Assembly: GCA_017621035.1 (NCBI GenBank)
Contig: JAGATY010000085.1
Coordinates: 1 to 42,941 of the forward strand
DNA length: 42,941 nucleotides
Direction: 5' to 3'
Origin: Bacteroides sp.
GTDB taxonomy: Bacteria > Bacteroidota > Bacteroidia > Bacteroidales > Bacteroidaceae
The position numbers and the translations under genes were made by a program. How positions within the stretch are numbered: the first letter of the stretch is position 1; each line of letters begins with the position of its first letter. The notes beneath the pieces are model-generated. The model ran no database searches, was not told where the DNA came from, and saw only the letters and a program-made list of their open reading frames with translations. Shown piece after piece: positions 1 to 7,922 of this stretch.

Positions 1-133
1 CTACCCCTTTGGGAAGTATAGAAACTATACCTTTCCCTTTATCTTCAAGTACAAAATGTTCTAAAGCAGTCTGAGAAAACAGAGACATTGAAATCCCCCA
101 TACAGAAATAAATATTGTTATAAACCTTTTCAT
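1..133 (-). CDS. Secreted protein, N-terminal part only
   Basis: An ATG at 133 (minus) opens a frame of 44 codons that runs off the left edge without a stop. The first 20 or so residues are a clear Sec signal peptide: MKRF, a hydrophobic core, then a likely cut after SLFSQ. The mature part visible (TALEHFVLEDKGKGIV...) matches nothing I recognise. It starts 36 bases after the stop of the gene at 170-721 on the same strand, so it is probably the third gene of a run of small secreted proteins. Function unknown. Confidence 0.6.
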   Translation of the reverse strand, partial: MKRFITIFISVWGISMSLFSQTALEHFVLEDKGKGIVSILPKGV

Positions 134-169
134 TACCATACGTTAAAAAGAGACCGGGTACTTCTACAA

Positions 170-721
170 CTACTTATACAAACGACCAAACCACAACGTC
201 AAACCATAATGTAAAGGCTTGTCTACAATACCCTCTTTAGGAGTTGGTAGGTCGGGAATAAATCCTTCCCATGTCATCATTCTCTCTTCCAGTGCATACA
301 GTTCTTTCAATTTCAATGGAAAATTCTCCTCTCGTCCCCATAAGAAACAAATAGCCAGCACTTCCCGTTTCACGCTATCATAATCAATCATATACATAAT
401 GCGAGTTCCCGACAGTTCCTGTGCCCTCTCCTTTGAGAATACAGAACGGTAAAGAGGATATAAAACCTCATCACGATGCTTTCCCGTATAACGAGGCATA
501 CAATTCTTGTAAGAAGAACCTTCTATCACCTCAAATTCTGGACGATATATCCTTCCGTTTTTATAAATATAAACCAAACCATCCTCTCGCAATGTATCTG
601 CAGAGGTCTCTTGAGCTTGCAAAGAGAAGAAAGGCATTAGCTGCAGAAAGAATAGCAAACTAATCCGTGTACAAGCCTGAATTGGCAAGAAGAGTAAAGT
701 TTCTATAAAGGGTATTCTCAT
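170..721 (-). CDS. Small secreted protein of unknown function
   Basis: The frame opens with TTG at 730, but an ATG four codons in (721) is the more likely start and gives 183 residues. The N-terminus is hydrophobic, with two stretches (about residues 4-12 and 20-36) ending in SLQAQ, which reads as a long signal peptide with cleavage after AQ. The mature part has a short repeat-free alpha/beta composition (YIYKNGRIYRP near the start, TLWFGRLYK at the C-terminus). I do not recognise a family. It lies 20 bases downstream of the gene at 742-1836, itself secreted, so the two are probably cotranscribed. Confidence 0.7.
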   Translation of the reverse strand: MRIPFIETLLFLPIQACTRISLLFFLQLMPFFSLQAQETSADTLREDGLVYIYKNGRIYRPEFEVIEGSSYKNCMPRYTGKHRDEVLYPLYRSVFSKERAQELSGTRIMYMIDYDSVKREVLAICFLWGREENFPLKLKELYALEERMMTWEGFIPDLPTPKEGIVDKPLHYGLTLWFGRLYK

Positions 722-741
722 TGGCTTCAAAACTTTATACG

Positions 742-1836
742 TTAATTGATTTCCTTTTTTACCTCTCCCCGTCCCGAGATACGCATCTTTCTGTTCAGCA
801 ATGTCTCGGAAGAATAATTTTGCGGGAGATAACTTGTTTCCCGAATCTTTATAAACTTACCACTTCCTGCAAGCTTATAAGAGACATCCATGCGTTCACC
901 TTTCAGTCCTTCAACAGGTTTGAAGTCTTTAATAATAAAATCATTGTGCGGAAACTCCAACTTCTGCACATCTATGATGAAGTTATTATGAATTTGTGCC
1001 TCAATCGTTCTTATCCTATTCCCGTGAACTTCTCCAATAGGAATGTAGTCTATCAGATTCCCTTGAAAATCAAAAGTCGCCAGCCAGCTTTTATTTGCAT
1101 TATGGTCTGCTGATATGGCATAAATAATACAAATAAGGAAATCGCCAACGCTCTCATCCAACATAAACTGCACCCTTGTTTCGGCATCATTCCTTGCTTG
1201 ACTACTCTTTCTCACATTCACAAAGAAAGGAGAATCTGTTACAGGATATGAATATGATACCGGTTTGATTTTCTTACTCATCCAACTTTTGGTAAAAGAT
1301 GCGTCATACACAAAAGGCAGTTTCAAGAAGCCGGTGTGCTCAGAGGAGTTAAACACCTCACGAAAATACTCACTTTCAATATCTTCCAGTGAAATCGTAT
1401 GTATAACATCCACTTCAAACTTCAGCTTACCCTTATGCGATTTAACCACTTTTTCCCCAGCCTCATCCACAGAAGCATAAACAATGGTGTAGCTGATGTC
1501 AAAGAAACGGACACCTTTGTCTCTGAGAGCAGGAAACCAGGAAAAGGCAAACCGTTCCTCTTGCATCGGCTTAATGGGGATGAGACTCTCTTTTTCACGC
1601 AAGCCTGTAATGAAGCTTTCATACTCCACACCCGTCTTGCTGTACCTGGGCGTTATGGTAGAAGAGTATCTGGCTCCATCATACACATCAAACACATATA
1701 TATCACAATCCCTACTCTCATTCCCCACAATCAGTTCCAGCACATCTTTCTGCTTATCGTAATTCAACGATGCAGTAATCTGTGCACAAGCCAGCGTTGG
1801 CAAGAGAAGCAATATTGCTAAAATGGAAATTCTCAT
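742..1836 (-). CDS. Secreted protein of unknown function (364 aa)
   Basis: ATG at 1836. Residues 1-19 form a signal peptide (MRISILAILLLLPTLACAQ, cleavage after ACA or AQ). The rest is rich in beta-strand-like alternation with no membrane segments, suggesting a soluble periplasmic or surface protein. No motif I recognise. It is the first of three secreted-protein genes on the minus strand. No TAnnTTTG box is visible just upstream; instead its leader contains the GGTCT hairpin repeat at 1873-1885, so transcription may start further out or read through from the LRR operon. Confidence 0.75.
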   Translation of the reverse strand: MRISILAILLLLPTLACAQITASLNYDKQKDVLELIVGNESRDCDIYVFDVYDGARYSSTITPRYSKTGVEYESFITGLREKESLIPIKPMQEERFAFSWFPALRDKGVRFFDISYTIVYASVDEAGEKVVKSHKGKLKFEVDVIHTISLEDIESEYFREVFNSSEHTGFLKLPFVYDASFTKSWMSKKIKPVSYSYPVTDSPFFVNVRKSSQARNDAETRVQFMLDESVGDFLICIIYAISADHNANKSWLATFDFQGNLIDYIPIGEVHGNRIRTIEAQIHNNFIIDVQKLEFPHNDFIIKDFKPVEGLKGERMDVSYKLAGSGKFIKIRETSYLPQNYSSETLLNRKMRISGRGEVKKEIN

Positions 1837-1856
1837 AACAAGCTCAATTAAAACCA

Positions 1857-1900
1857 GAATTCAATATAAGATGGTCTGAAAGACCGAGTGGCAAAGCCAC
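1857..1900. repeat. Twin-hairpin REP-like repeat, copy 1
   Basis: GAATTC at 1857-1862 is followed by AATATAAGAT and then a perfect hairpin GGTCT-GAA-AGACC at 1873-1885. Two bases later comes a second perfect hairpin GTGGC-AAA-GCCAC at 1888-1900. The first hairpin with its GAATTC flank recurs at 25900-25928 in inverse orientation and, more loosely, at 2101-2113. This resembles REP-type elements; no RAYT transposase is present in the window. Confidence 0.7.
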
Positions 1901-1927
1901 TTTCAATAACCGCGGTCTCAAAACAAA

Positions 1928-1994
1928 GTTGACAAGATACGAGTTGACAAGTTGACAAGGTTCTTGTGTCTTGTCAACTCGTTAACTCGTCAAC
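1928..1994. repeat. Long imperfect inverted repeat built of GTTGACAAG words
   Basis: The left arm starts GTTGAC (1928-1933) and includes CGAGTTGACAAG (1940-1951); the right arm has CTTGTCAACTCG (1970-1981), its exact complement, and ends GTCAAC (1989-1994). An additional TTGACAAG copy at 1952-1959 gives an alternative pairing. It can form a long stem with a loop of about 18 bases. There is no clear T-tract, so I do not call it a terminator. Confidence 0.65.
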
Positions 1995-2007
1995 TCTAAT
2001 AACACTT

Positions 2008-2113
2008 CTATAGCCTACGGCCACGTCTTTCAGACGTCTTTTTTATCACTCCTAACCACGGGTTTAAAAACCCGCGGCTACTATAGTACCTACGGTACCC
2101 GGTCTTTCAGACC
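2008..2113. repeat. Duplicated CTATAG/CCTACGG/GTCTTTCAGAC unit
   Basis: Two direct copies of a unit of about 31-33 bases begin with CTATAG at 2008 and 2081. Each continues with CCTACGG and ends in a GTCTTTCAGAC hairpin (2024-2034 region and 2101-2113). Between them sits another hairpin, CGGGTTTAAAAACCCG, at 2059-2074. The second copy ends in GGTCTTTCAGACCATCTATCGAA, matching the reverse complement of the repeat core at 1857-1885. Confidence 0.6.
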
Positions 2114-2238
2114 ATCTATCGAACTGGCGTTATCAAAACTGATTCTTCGCCTGCAAGATAGTAACTATCTGCAGCAGAGACAAGAGGAATAGGAAAAAGA
2201 CAACAACTATTAACTAGTCGGACTTCGGCAGAAAGTAT

Positions 2239-2271
2239 GAAAGAGGGGGCGGTATCAGCACCCCCGCTTTC
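2239..2271. other. GC-rich stem-loop
   Basis: GAAAG-a-GGGGG at 2239-2249 can pair with CCCCC-g-CTTTC at 2261-2271, with a loop of about 11 bases. It lies in the gene-free stretch 1837-2534, which has no credible ORF. It may be a transcript 3' end structure; no strong U-tract is visible on either strand. Confidence 0.45.
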
Positions 2272-2357
2272 TTCCGGCACTGTCTGCTCGGGTGTTGCAT
2301 AGTAAGTGGGGAGGTTGCGGACAGAGAGTTCCCGACCGGCACATTAGAAGCAAACAT

Positions 2358-2422
2358 GCACAAGATGCCAACTTGTGCTACACAAGATGGCATCTTGTGC
2401 AACATAAGTTGGCATCTTGTGC
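2358..2422. repeat. Nested palindromic array A
   Basis: GCACAAGATGCCAACTTGTG (2358-2377) is matched by its near-perfect inverse at 2403-2422 (19 of 20 positions). Between them, 2381-2399 is a perfect palindrome with 9-base arms, CACAAGATG-g-CATCTTGTG, made of the same word. The segment can therefore fold either as one long stem or as separate smaller hairpins. It sits downstream of the LRR gene and beyond that gene's terminator-like hairpin. Confidence 0.8.
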
Positions 2423-2493
2423 AGGATAGGTACTAGTGTGTTGGGCGAGAGGAATAAGTGTCCCGAAGGAGAAGAATAGGTGTAGAAAGAGAG

Positions 2494-2529
2494 CCGCCCC
2501 TATCCGGAACAACGCTCGGATAGGGGCGG
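2494..2529 (-). terminator. Terminator-like hairpin after the LRR operon
   Basis: A perfect 13-bp stem, CCGCCCCTATCCG (2494-2506) with CGGATAGGGGCGG (2517-2529), with a 10-base loop starts 5 bases past the stop codon at 2535. Read on the minus strand it is followed by a pyrimidine-rich stretch (CTCTTTCT) rather than a pure U-tract. It probably ends the 2535-9266 operon. Confidence 0.7.
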
Positions 2530-2534
2530 GATGC

Positions 2535-5500
2535 TTATGGAATAAGAACTTTTCTGCCTTCCATAAAGTAGAAACCGGGGGCAAGACCGGTCACCTCGTT
2601 CAGTCCCTCCTGTAACTGCAGGTGGCGGATGGTGCGTCCTGTAGCGTCATAGAGTGAGAGGGCGCGGGCACGGTCGGTCACGATGCAGAGCACGTTGCCT
2701 TGCGTGTAGACCTTCAGAGAGGTGTCTTCGCGCTTCACAATATCTTCCAGGCCGGTTACCTCCCCACTGTCACCGCCAATGCTGTAGTAGAGGGGGCCGC
2801 GTGTAGCGGCTGTTGTCTCCTTGCTGGTTACGTAGGCTGAGAAGGCGTGAGCCATTCCAATCGTGCGACTGAAGATACTGCCGATGGGGTACTCCGTACC
2901 ATCCAGTGTCACCACGGTTGTGTTCAGGCAGTAGGCACCGGGGGTAGCACTTTCGCCATACTCTTCAGTGTAGATTTCGTCATACGTGCCGTGCAGACTG
3001 AACTGTGTGCCCTCGCCGGCAGGCATCACATCGGGAGTGGCAGCCACTGCTATGCCCTCCTCGCTCTCGGCTGTAAACCAGACATCGCCTACCACGTTAT
3101 ACTGTGCATCGTAAGTAGCATGGTTGGGCATGGCTATGATGTAAGGAGTGTTGGGTTGTATGCTAGTCTCCGACACGAAACCTTCTGTACCCAGGCTCCG
3201 CAGCCAGAAGGGCTTGCCCATGATTGAGTCATTGTTGAATGGTGCAAGGTCTCCCTGCTCCTCGTGATAGATACGTGTGGGCGTGAAGGGCAAGGTAATC
3301 GTTTGCCAACCACCTGCTGTTCCGCGACCGCTCTCATACACAGTGCCATCCTCAGTCCGGTTGAAGGTGCGTACATAGCTAATCTTCTTGGCCTTGAAGG
3401 GTTTAGCGGCAAAGAAGGGGATGTATTGCTGAGCACCGTTCTGCATGGTAGTGTCCTTCAGCACTATCTCTTCCGCCACACCGTCTACTATGACATTTTG
3501 CCACTTGTCATCCACTTCCGTTCCTGCCTTCACATAAAGCAGCGTATTGGGGTGTATGGGGTAAGGCAATGCCTTCTTCAGTGAGGCACTTGAGTTCCAC
3601 ACGATGGAGTTCACCGTGATATAAGGCCCGTAGTAAGAGAAGATGTCATCGGCCTGAGTCACACTCTCGGGAATGGTAACTTGCTGTAAGTTAAAGCAGG
3701 CAGCAAAGGTACCTACATCTATTCTGGTTAATGTGTTCGGCAAGGTGATAGATGAAATATCTGATTCATAGAAAGCGAACTGGCCCATCTCTGTCAGCCC
3801 ACTCTCGAAACTAACAGATGAAAGGTGAGTATCAGTAAAAGCAAAGTCAGAAACCTTCTTCACTGAGAGCGTCAGAGAGCCGGTTTTCTTACTGGGATAG
3901 AAGATGATGGTACTCATATCCTTGCTATACAAAGCACCATCCAGAGAAGCATAATTGGGATTCTCGGCAGCCACCTCTACTTCAGTCTGATGACTCCAAT
4001 AGCCAAAGGCTGAGAAATCCATGTCGGTTACCGAGGCCGGAATAGCGACAGACTGTAAAGACACGCAGTTATTGAAAGCAGAGCCTTCTATCCGTTGTAA
4101 CCCTTCATTCAAGAATACCTGTCTGATTTTGCTGTTGTCGGTAAAGGCACCATCGGCCACCTTAACTGTTGTGTTAGGCAGATAGACTGTTTCCAGAGGA
4201 GCCGTCATGATGGAGAAGAACATCCAGGTACCTATTACATTGTCTTCTGTGTACTGCGGATAGGTGCCGTCCTCATTCACATAATAGGCATCGCCACCGG
4301 CCACAATGTTTGCCAGGCACATATCTAAGGTTCTGAGGTTGGTCATGTTACGTATCAGCTTAATGTCTGTACCGTTCAGATTGCCCGCCACGCAAAGCAG
4401 GGTGTCGGTGGCAGCATTGTCACCCAACAGTGTGGAGAGCGTTCCGGGAGTCTTTACACAAGCTAGCTCGCGCACCTCTTTAAATCCGGCCCACTGCTCA
4501 GAGGCTTCGTAATCATCCTTCAGACCATACTGCACATAGAGTGTGGCATTGGCTTGCGGGTTTTCATAGAAGTTGAAATCATCCGTGTAAGTAGGAAACA
4601 CATCAGACAGACAATAAACTGCTTTCAGTTTGGAGCGGGTATCCAGAATAGAGCCTCCCACAAAGCTGGAGACATTGCCCAGGTGAATGACTTCCAACTG
4701 TGGATTGAGGGCAAAGGCTGCATACTCAACCGTAGTAGCCGTTTCCGGTACATAAACTTCACGCAGAACAGACGATTCTAAATCACCATGAAACATACAT
4801 TTGGTGATGGTGTCTTTCTTTGTAGGAAGGTCTAAGCCAATATTCCTTGCTGCATAGCTTCCACCCGCCACAATGTTAGCTTTCCGTAAGTCCAGCACCT
4901 CCAGCGTAGGAATGTTCAAGAAGCACTGCACATCGTCCCCATTGATGGGACCGCTTACCGTCAGCTTGGTCAGACCGGCAACCGATTCTCCCAGCAGCGT
5001 AGCCAGTGTACCGGCCGTCTCCATAAGAATGTCTGCCTCGCCATTGGAAACATCTGCTACGGCCTCTTCTTCTATGTTGATGAAGTTAGACCAGTTTTCT
5101 GCCGCACGGTATGCCTCACTTGTACCGGTGGGAACATAGAGCTTACAGTTGGCATAATCCAACTCAAAGAAAGTATTGTCAATATTATAAGGTGTCTTGC
5201 TGTTGCAATGTACCTCTGTGATGGAGGTGCAGGCCTGGAAAACATGGCCACCTAATGAAGTCACATTCCCGGGAATGGTTACACGCTTCAAACCTTTGCA
5301 ATTAAAGAATGCCTGAAGGCCTATCTCTGTACACAAAGGCGGAATAGTTACACTCTCCAACGCATGTAAGGCATTAACAGCCCATTTGTCAATCTTACGC
5401 AAGGAGTAAGGCAGTGTCAATTGCTTCAAAGAGCTTACCTGTTCAAATGCTCCCCAGCATAGGGTTGTGACCCCTTCCGGAATAGCATAGCTTTCGGCTG

Positions 5501-6524
5501 TCAGCCCCATGGGATAGAGCAGCAACTCTCTCATATCCTTTGTGAAAAGAACATTGTCTTGTACCACCAGGTTTGTGCTTGCCTCATCTACTGTAATGGA
5601 AGTAATGGGGCACGAAGCAAATACTCTAAGACCCAGTTCTGCCACATTCGCCGGAAAATGCACTGAAGTCAGACCTGTATAGGCAAATGCCTGTTCCTCT
5701 AAAGTAACCAATGACTGCGGCAGAGTAACTGATGTCATTCGACAATCTCGAGCTGCACCAACAGCTATACATTTTGTACCTTCAGGAATAGCCAGTACTT
5801 CTCTCTCTTTATGAGAAACCAGGTAAAGAGTAGAAAGATCCTTGCTGTAAAGTGAACCGTCGTAAGCTGTGTAATAAGCATTCTCTTCATCCACTGTAAA
5901 CTCCTGTATGCTATGACTGCTGAGTGTTCCAAAACTCTTTATTGCTTTAGGTAGGTGAAGGGTAGTAATCCTATGACACCCGTTCAGAGCCAACATATCA
6001 ATAGTTTCCAATGTAGAGGGGAAGGTTATAGATGTTAAACTAGTATAGGCTAAAGCCCCCGTTTCAATAGTCAACAATCCCTCCGGTAGCGTGATGCTAT
6101 TCAATGTATTTATACTCGCGAAAGCATATTTCCCAATAGAAGTAATGCCCTTGGGAAGCACTATGGATTGCAAAGGTGCTACATACTCTTCATCTGATGT
6201 TGGCTTATAAAGCAAGCGTTCGGGAATGTTGTGTCCCGTAGTCTTATACTCTCCATAATAGGCATCTCCTCCGGCTACAATCTCTACATTCAGCATATCC
6301 AGCTTGGTGAGGGCAGCCATCTGGCGGATGAAGATAAAGTCTGTACCGTTCAGCTGTCCGGAAAGGGTAAGTTCTGTAATCGTGCTCTTCTTGTCACCGA
6401 CCAGGGTAGAGAGCGTTCCGGCTGTGGTTACGGTGTAGCTCTCTGCCAGAGCAGGCACTGCAGCCAGCAGCACACAGAGTGCTGCAAGCCACCGTTTGAT
6501 TGTTCTCATGCTATGTTGTTTCAT
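2535..6524 (-). CDS. BspA-like leucine-rich repeat (LRR_5) surface protein
   Basis: A 1329-residue secreted protein. Signal peptide: MKQHSMRTIKRW then a hydrophobic core ending AVPALA. The first ATG is supported by AAAGGAG 9 bases upstream. The body is LRR_5/BspA-type repeats (units such as LNSITLPEGLLTIETGAL and LKRVTIPGNVTSLGGHVF). Three copies of a separate module, T(A/P)GTLxTLLG...SGxLNGTD...LDM...IVAGG, start near residues 33, 502 and 690, each heading an LRR block. From about residue 1000 the protein is non-LRR, and it ends in a beta-sandwich tail (LYDATGRTIRHLQLQEGLN...GFYFMEGRKVLI) that resembles T9SS type A sorting domains and related C-terminal domains of Bacteroidales. Family members bind host or matrix proteins in some species; the ligand here is unknown. 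Last gene of the three-gene operon, 17 bases after the Fn3 lipoprotein. Confidence 0.9.
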   Translation of the reverse strand: MKQHSMRTIKRWLAALCVLLAAVPALAESYTVTTAGTLSTLVGDKKSTITELTLSGQLNGTDFIFIRQMAALTKLDMLNVEIVAGGDAYYGEYKTTGHNIPERLLYKPTSDEEYVAPLQSIVLPKGITSIGKYAFASINTLNSITLPEGLLTIETGALAYTSLTSITFPSTLETIDMLALNGCHRITTLHLPKAIKSFGTLSSHSIQEFTVDEENAYYTAYDGSLYSKDLSTLYLVSHKEREVLAIPEGTKCIAVGAARDCRMTSVTLPQSLVTLEEQAFAYTGLTSVHFPANVAELGLRVFASCPITSITVDEASTNLVVQDNVLFTKDMRELLLYPMGLTAESYAIPEGVTTLCWGAFEQVSSLKQLTLPYSLRKIDKWAVNALHALESVTIPPLCTEIGLQAFFNCKGLKRVTIPGNVTSLGGHVFQACTSITEVHCNSKTPYNIDNTFFELDYANCKLYVPTGTSEAYRAAENWSNFINIEEEAVADVSNGEADILMETAGTLATLLGESVAGLTKLTVSGPINGDDVQCFLNIPTLEVLDLRKANIVAGGSYAARNIGLDLPTKKDTITKCMFHGDLESSVLREVYVPETATTVEYAAFALNPQLEVIHLGNVSSFVGGSILDTRSKLKAVYCLSDVFPTYTDDFNFYENPQANATLYVQYGLKDDYEASEQWAGFKEVRELACVKTPGTLSTLLGDNAATDTLLCVAGNLNGTDIKLIRNMTNLRTLDMCLANIVAGGDAYYVNEDGTYPQYTEDNVIGTWMFFSIMTAPLETVYLPNTTVKVADGAFTDNSKIRQVFLNEGLQRIEGSAFNNCVSLQSVAIPASVTDMDFSAFGYWSHQTEVEVAAENPNYASLDGALYSKDMSTIIFYPSKKTGSLTLSVKKVSDFAFTDTHLSSVSFESGLTEMGQFAFYESDISSITLPNTLTRIDVGTFAACFNLQQVTIPESVTQADDIFSYYGPYITVNSIVWNSSASLKKALPYPIHPNTLLYVKAGTEVDDKWQNVIVDGVAEEIVLKDTTMQNGAQQYIPFFAAKPFKAKKISYVRTFNRTEDGTVYESGRGTAGGWQTITLPFTPTRIYHEEQGDLAPFNNDSIMGKPFWLRSLGTEGFVSETSIQPNTPYIIAMPNHATYDAQYNVVGDVWFTAESEEGIAVAATPDVMPAGEGTQFSLHGTYDEIYTEEYGESATPGAYCLNTTVVTLDGTEYPIGSIFSRTIGMAHAFSAYVTSKETTAATRGPLYYSIGGDSGEVTGLEDIVKREDTSLKVYTQGNVLCIVTDRARALSLYDATGRTIRHLQLQEGLNEVTGLAPGFYFMEGRKVLIP

Positions 6525-6541
6525 AATCTGTTCTCCTTTCT

Positions 6542-7879
6542 TTAGATTTCAGTTTCAGGTGATTCATTGTCTCCCTCTCCCGGTACCGGGTCAATAGGAG
6601 TAGTCACTGTCTGCACATCGCCATAGGTGATGCCGGCTTCATTGATGGCATACGGGCGTACATAATAAGTGGTGTTGTGTGTCAGGCTCGCAACAGATAC
6701 ATCCAGTGCCATTTCATCGGTCGGATGCTCTGAGTGATAGTGTGCTTGCTGATGTGAGTCACTATCCTTGTCCGGTGTAGTATTGGTCGTACTCCAGCAG
6801 ACACCCATCTCTTGAATGAGGCCATTACCGCAGCCCACTGTAGCAGTGAGGCGGAAGCTATTGATGGTCACGTCAGTAACTTCAACATTGGTAAGAGTAG
6901 GTGCTGTTATCTGCTTGGTAGTCACCTCTATCACATTGCCGTAACCAATCTTTGTGCCGTTGCGGGCAAACGAGCGAATGTAGTAAGTAGTGGCCGGCTG
7001 CAGTTCGCTCAGCATGGCTGTGAATACACCGTTAGCTGTACCCTCGGCCAGTACAAAGCCATCGCTCATGGTCGGCAGTGTGCTGGTGGTGCTGTAGCAG
7101 AAGCCACGCTCAACCACGGCAGAGAATCCCTGGCTCAACTGGTTGGCTGATACCATTGCCCACGAACCGCTATAGCTTGTAACCTCTGTTGAGTTAACAA
7201 CCGGGGCTTCAGAATCCTCGGTGGTGATGTTGGTCTCTGCACCGTAACCGATACCACCGCGACTGATGGCGAAACCGCAAACCAGATAGGTTACACCGGC
7301 TTCCAAGCCCTCCACGGTAAGTGTATATTCCTCAGTAGTAGGCTCGTCGAGAATGGTCATAGAGTATTTCTGTGAGTCGGAGCGACGGTAAGCCACACCC
7401 ATCATAATGACGTCATAACCGCCATCGTCTGTCAGTTGGCAGCTGACGGTAATACTCTGTTCATTCTTATCCAACTCCTTGATGCCGGCCAGCGAAGGAG
7501 CATCACTCGCGTTGGTCTTGAAGCTCTTCACCTCACTAGTTACCCGTGTCACACCACTACCGGCATAGAGCTGATAGTAGTAGGTGGTGTTGGGGTCGAG
7601 GTTAGAAAGCGTGGTCTCCACGGTTCCGGCAGGAGTACCGCTGAAGCTAATATCTGTGGCATTGGCCAGATTCTCGTACTCGCCATAAGTGAAGCCATAC
7701 TCCAAAATGTCGCCACCGTTGGAGGTGATGCGTCCTGAGAGCGTGGCCGTCAGGCGGGTAATATTTGTGGCATCGTCCAAAGTAAAGGCTGGAGCAAATG
7801 CCTCAGGCTCTGTAAACTTCTCGCAAGCAGATGCCAGCAGCAACAGGGCAGTCAACAAAAGGGTTTGTATCTTTTTCAT
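6542..7879 (-). CDS. Fibronectin type III repeat lipoprotein
   Basis: 445 residues with a lipoprotein signal: MKKIQTLLLTALLLLASAC, lipid attachment at Cys19. Four tandem Fn3-like domains follow, at about 30-125, 127-222, 225-322 and 325-430. Each carries the typical LxPxTTYYxRxYAxNxxGxxYG strand (for example LDPNTTYYYQLYAGSG, LQPATTYYIRSFARNG, LTHNTTYYVRPYAINE) and ends in (S/T)xxxxFKT or EVTT/TVTT. The C-terminus is a short acidic Pro/Gly tail (PVPGEGDNESPETEI). Probably anchored in the outer membrane, possibly surface-exposed. It is the middle gene of the operon with the PEGA protein (43 bases upstream) and the LRR protein. Confidence 0.88.
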   Translation of the reverse strand: MKKIQTLLLTALLLLASACEKFTEPEAFAPAFTLDDATNITRLTATLSGRITSNGGDILEYGFTYGEYENLANATDISFSGTPAGTVETTLSNLDPNTTYYYQLYAGSGVTRVTSEVKSFKTNASDAPSLAGIKELDKNEQSITVSCQLTDDGGYDVIMMGVAYRRSDSQKYSMTILDEPTTEEYTLTVEGLEAGVTYLVCGFAISRGGIGYGAETNITTEDSEAPVVNSTEVTSYSGSWAMVSANQLSQGFSAVVERGFCYSTTSTLPTMSDGFVLAEGTANGVFTAMLSELQPATTYYIRSFARNGTKIGYGNVIEVTTKQITAPTLTNVEVTDVTINSFRLTATVGCGNGLIQEMGVCWSTTNTTPDKDSDSHQQAHYHSEHPTDEMALDVSVASLTHNTTYYVRPYAINEAGITYGDVQTVTTPIDPVPGEGDNESPETEI

Positions 7880-7922
7880 GTCTATGATTACATGTTATCG
7901 GTTAAGACTCTGATTAGGTTCA

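Noticed and set aside
1928-2113. Possible CRISPR-like or tandem array
   Set aside because: Repeats are short, in mixed orientation and without regular spacers; no cas gene is nearby.
2535-6524. Proof of type IX secretion
   Set aside because: The C-terminal tail only resembles a T9SS sorting domain; no Por/Gld component is in the window.
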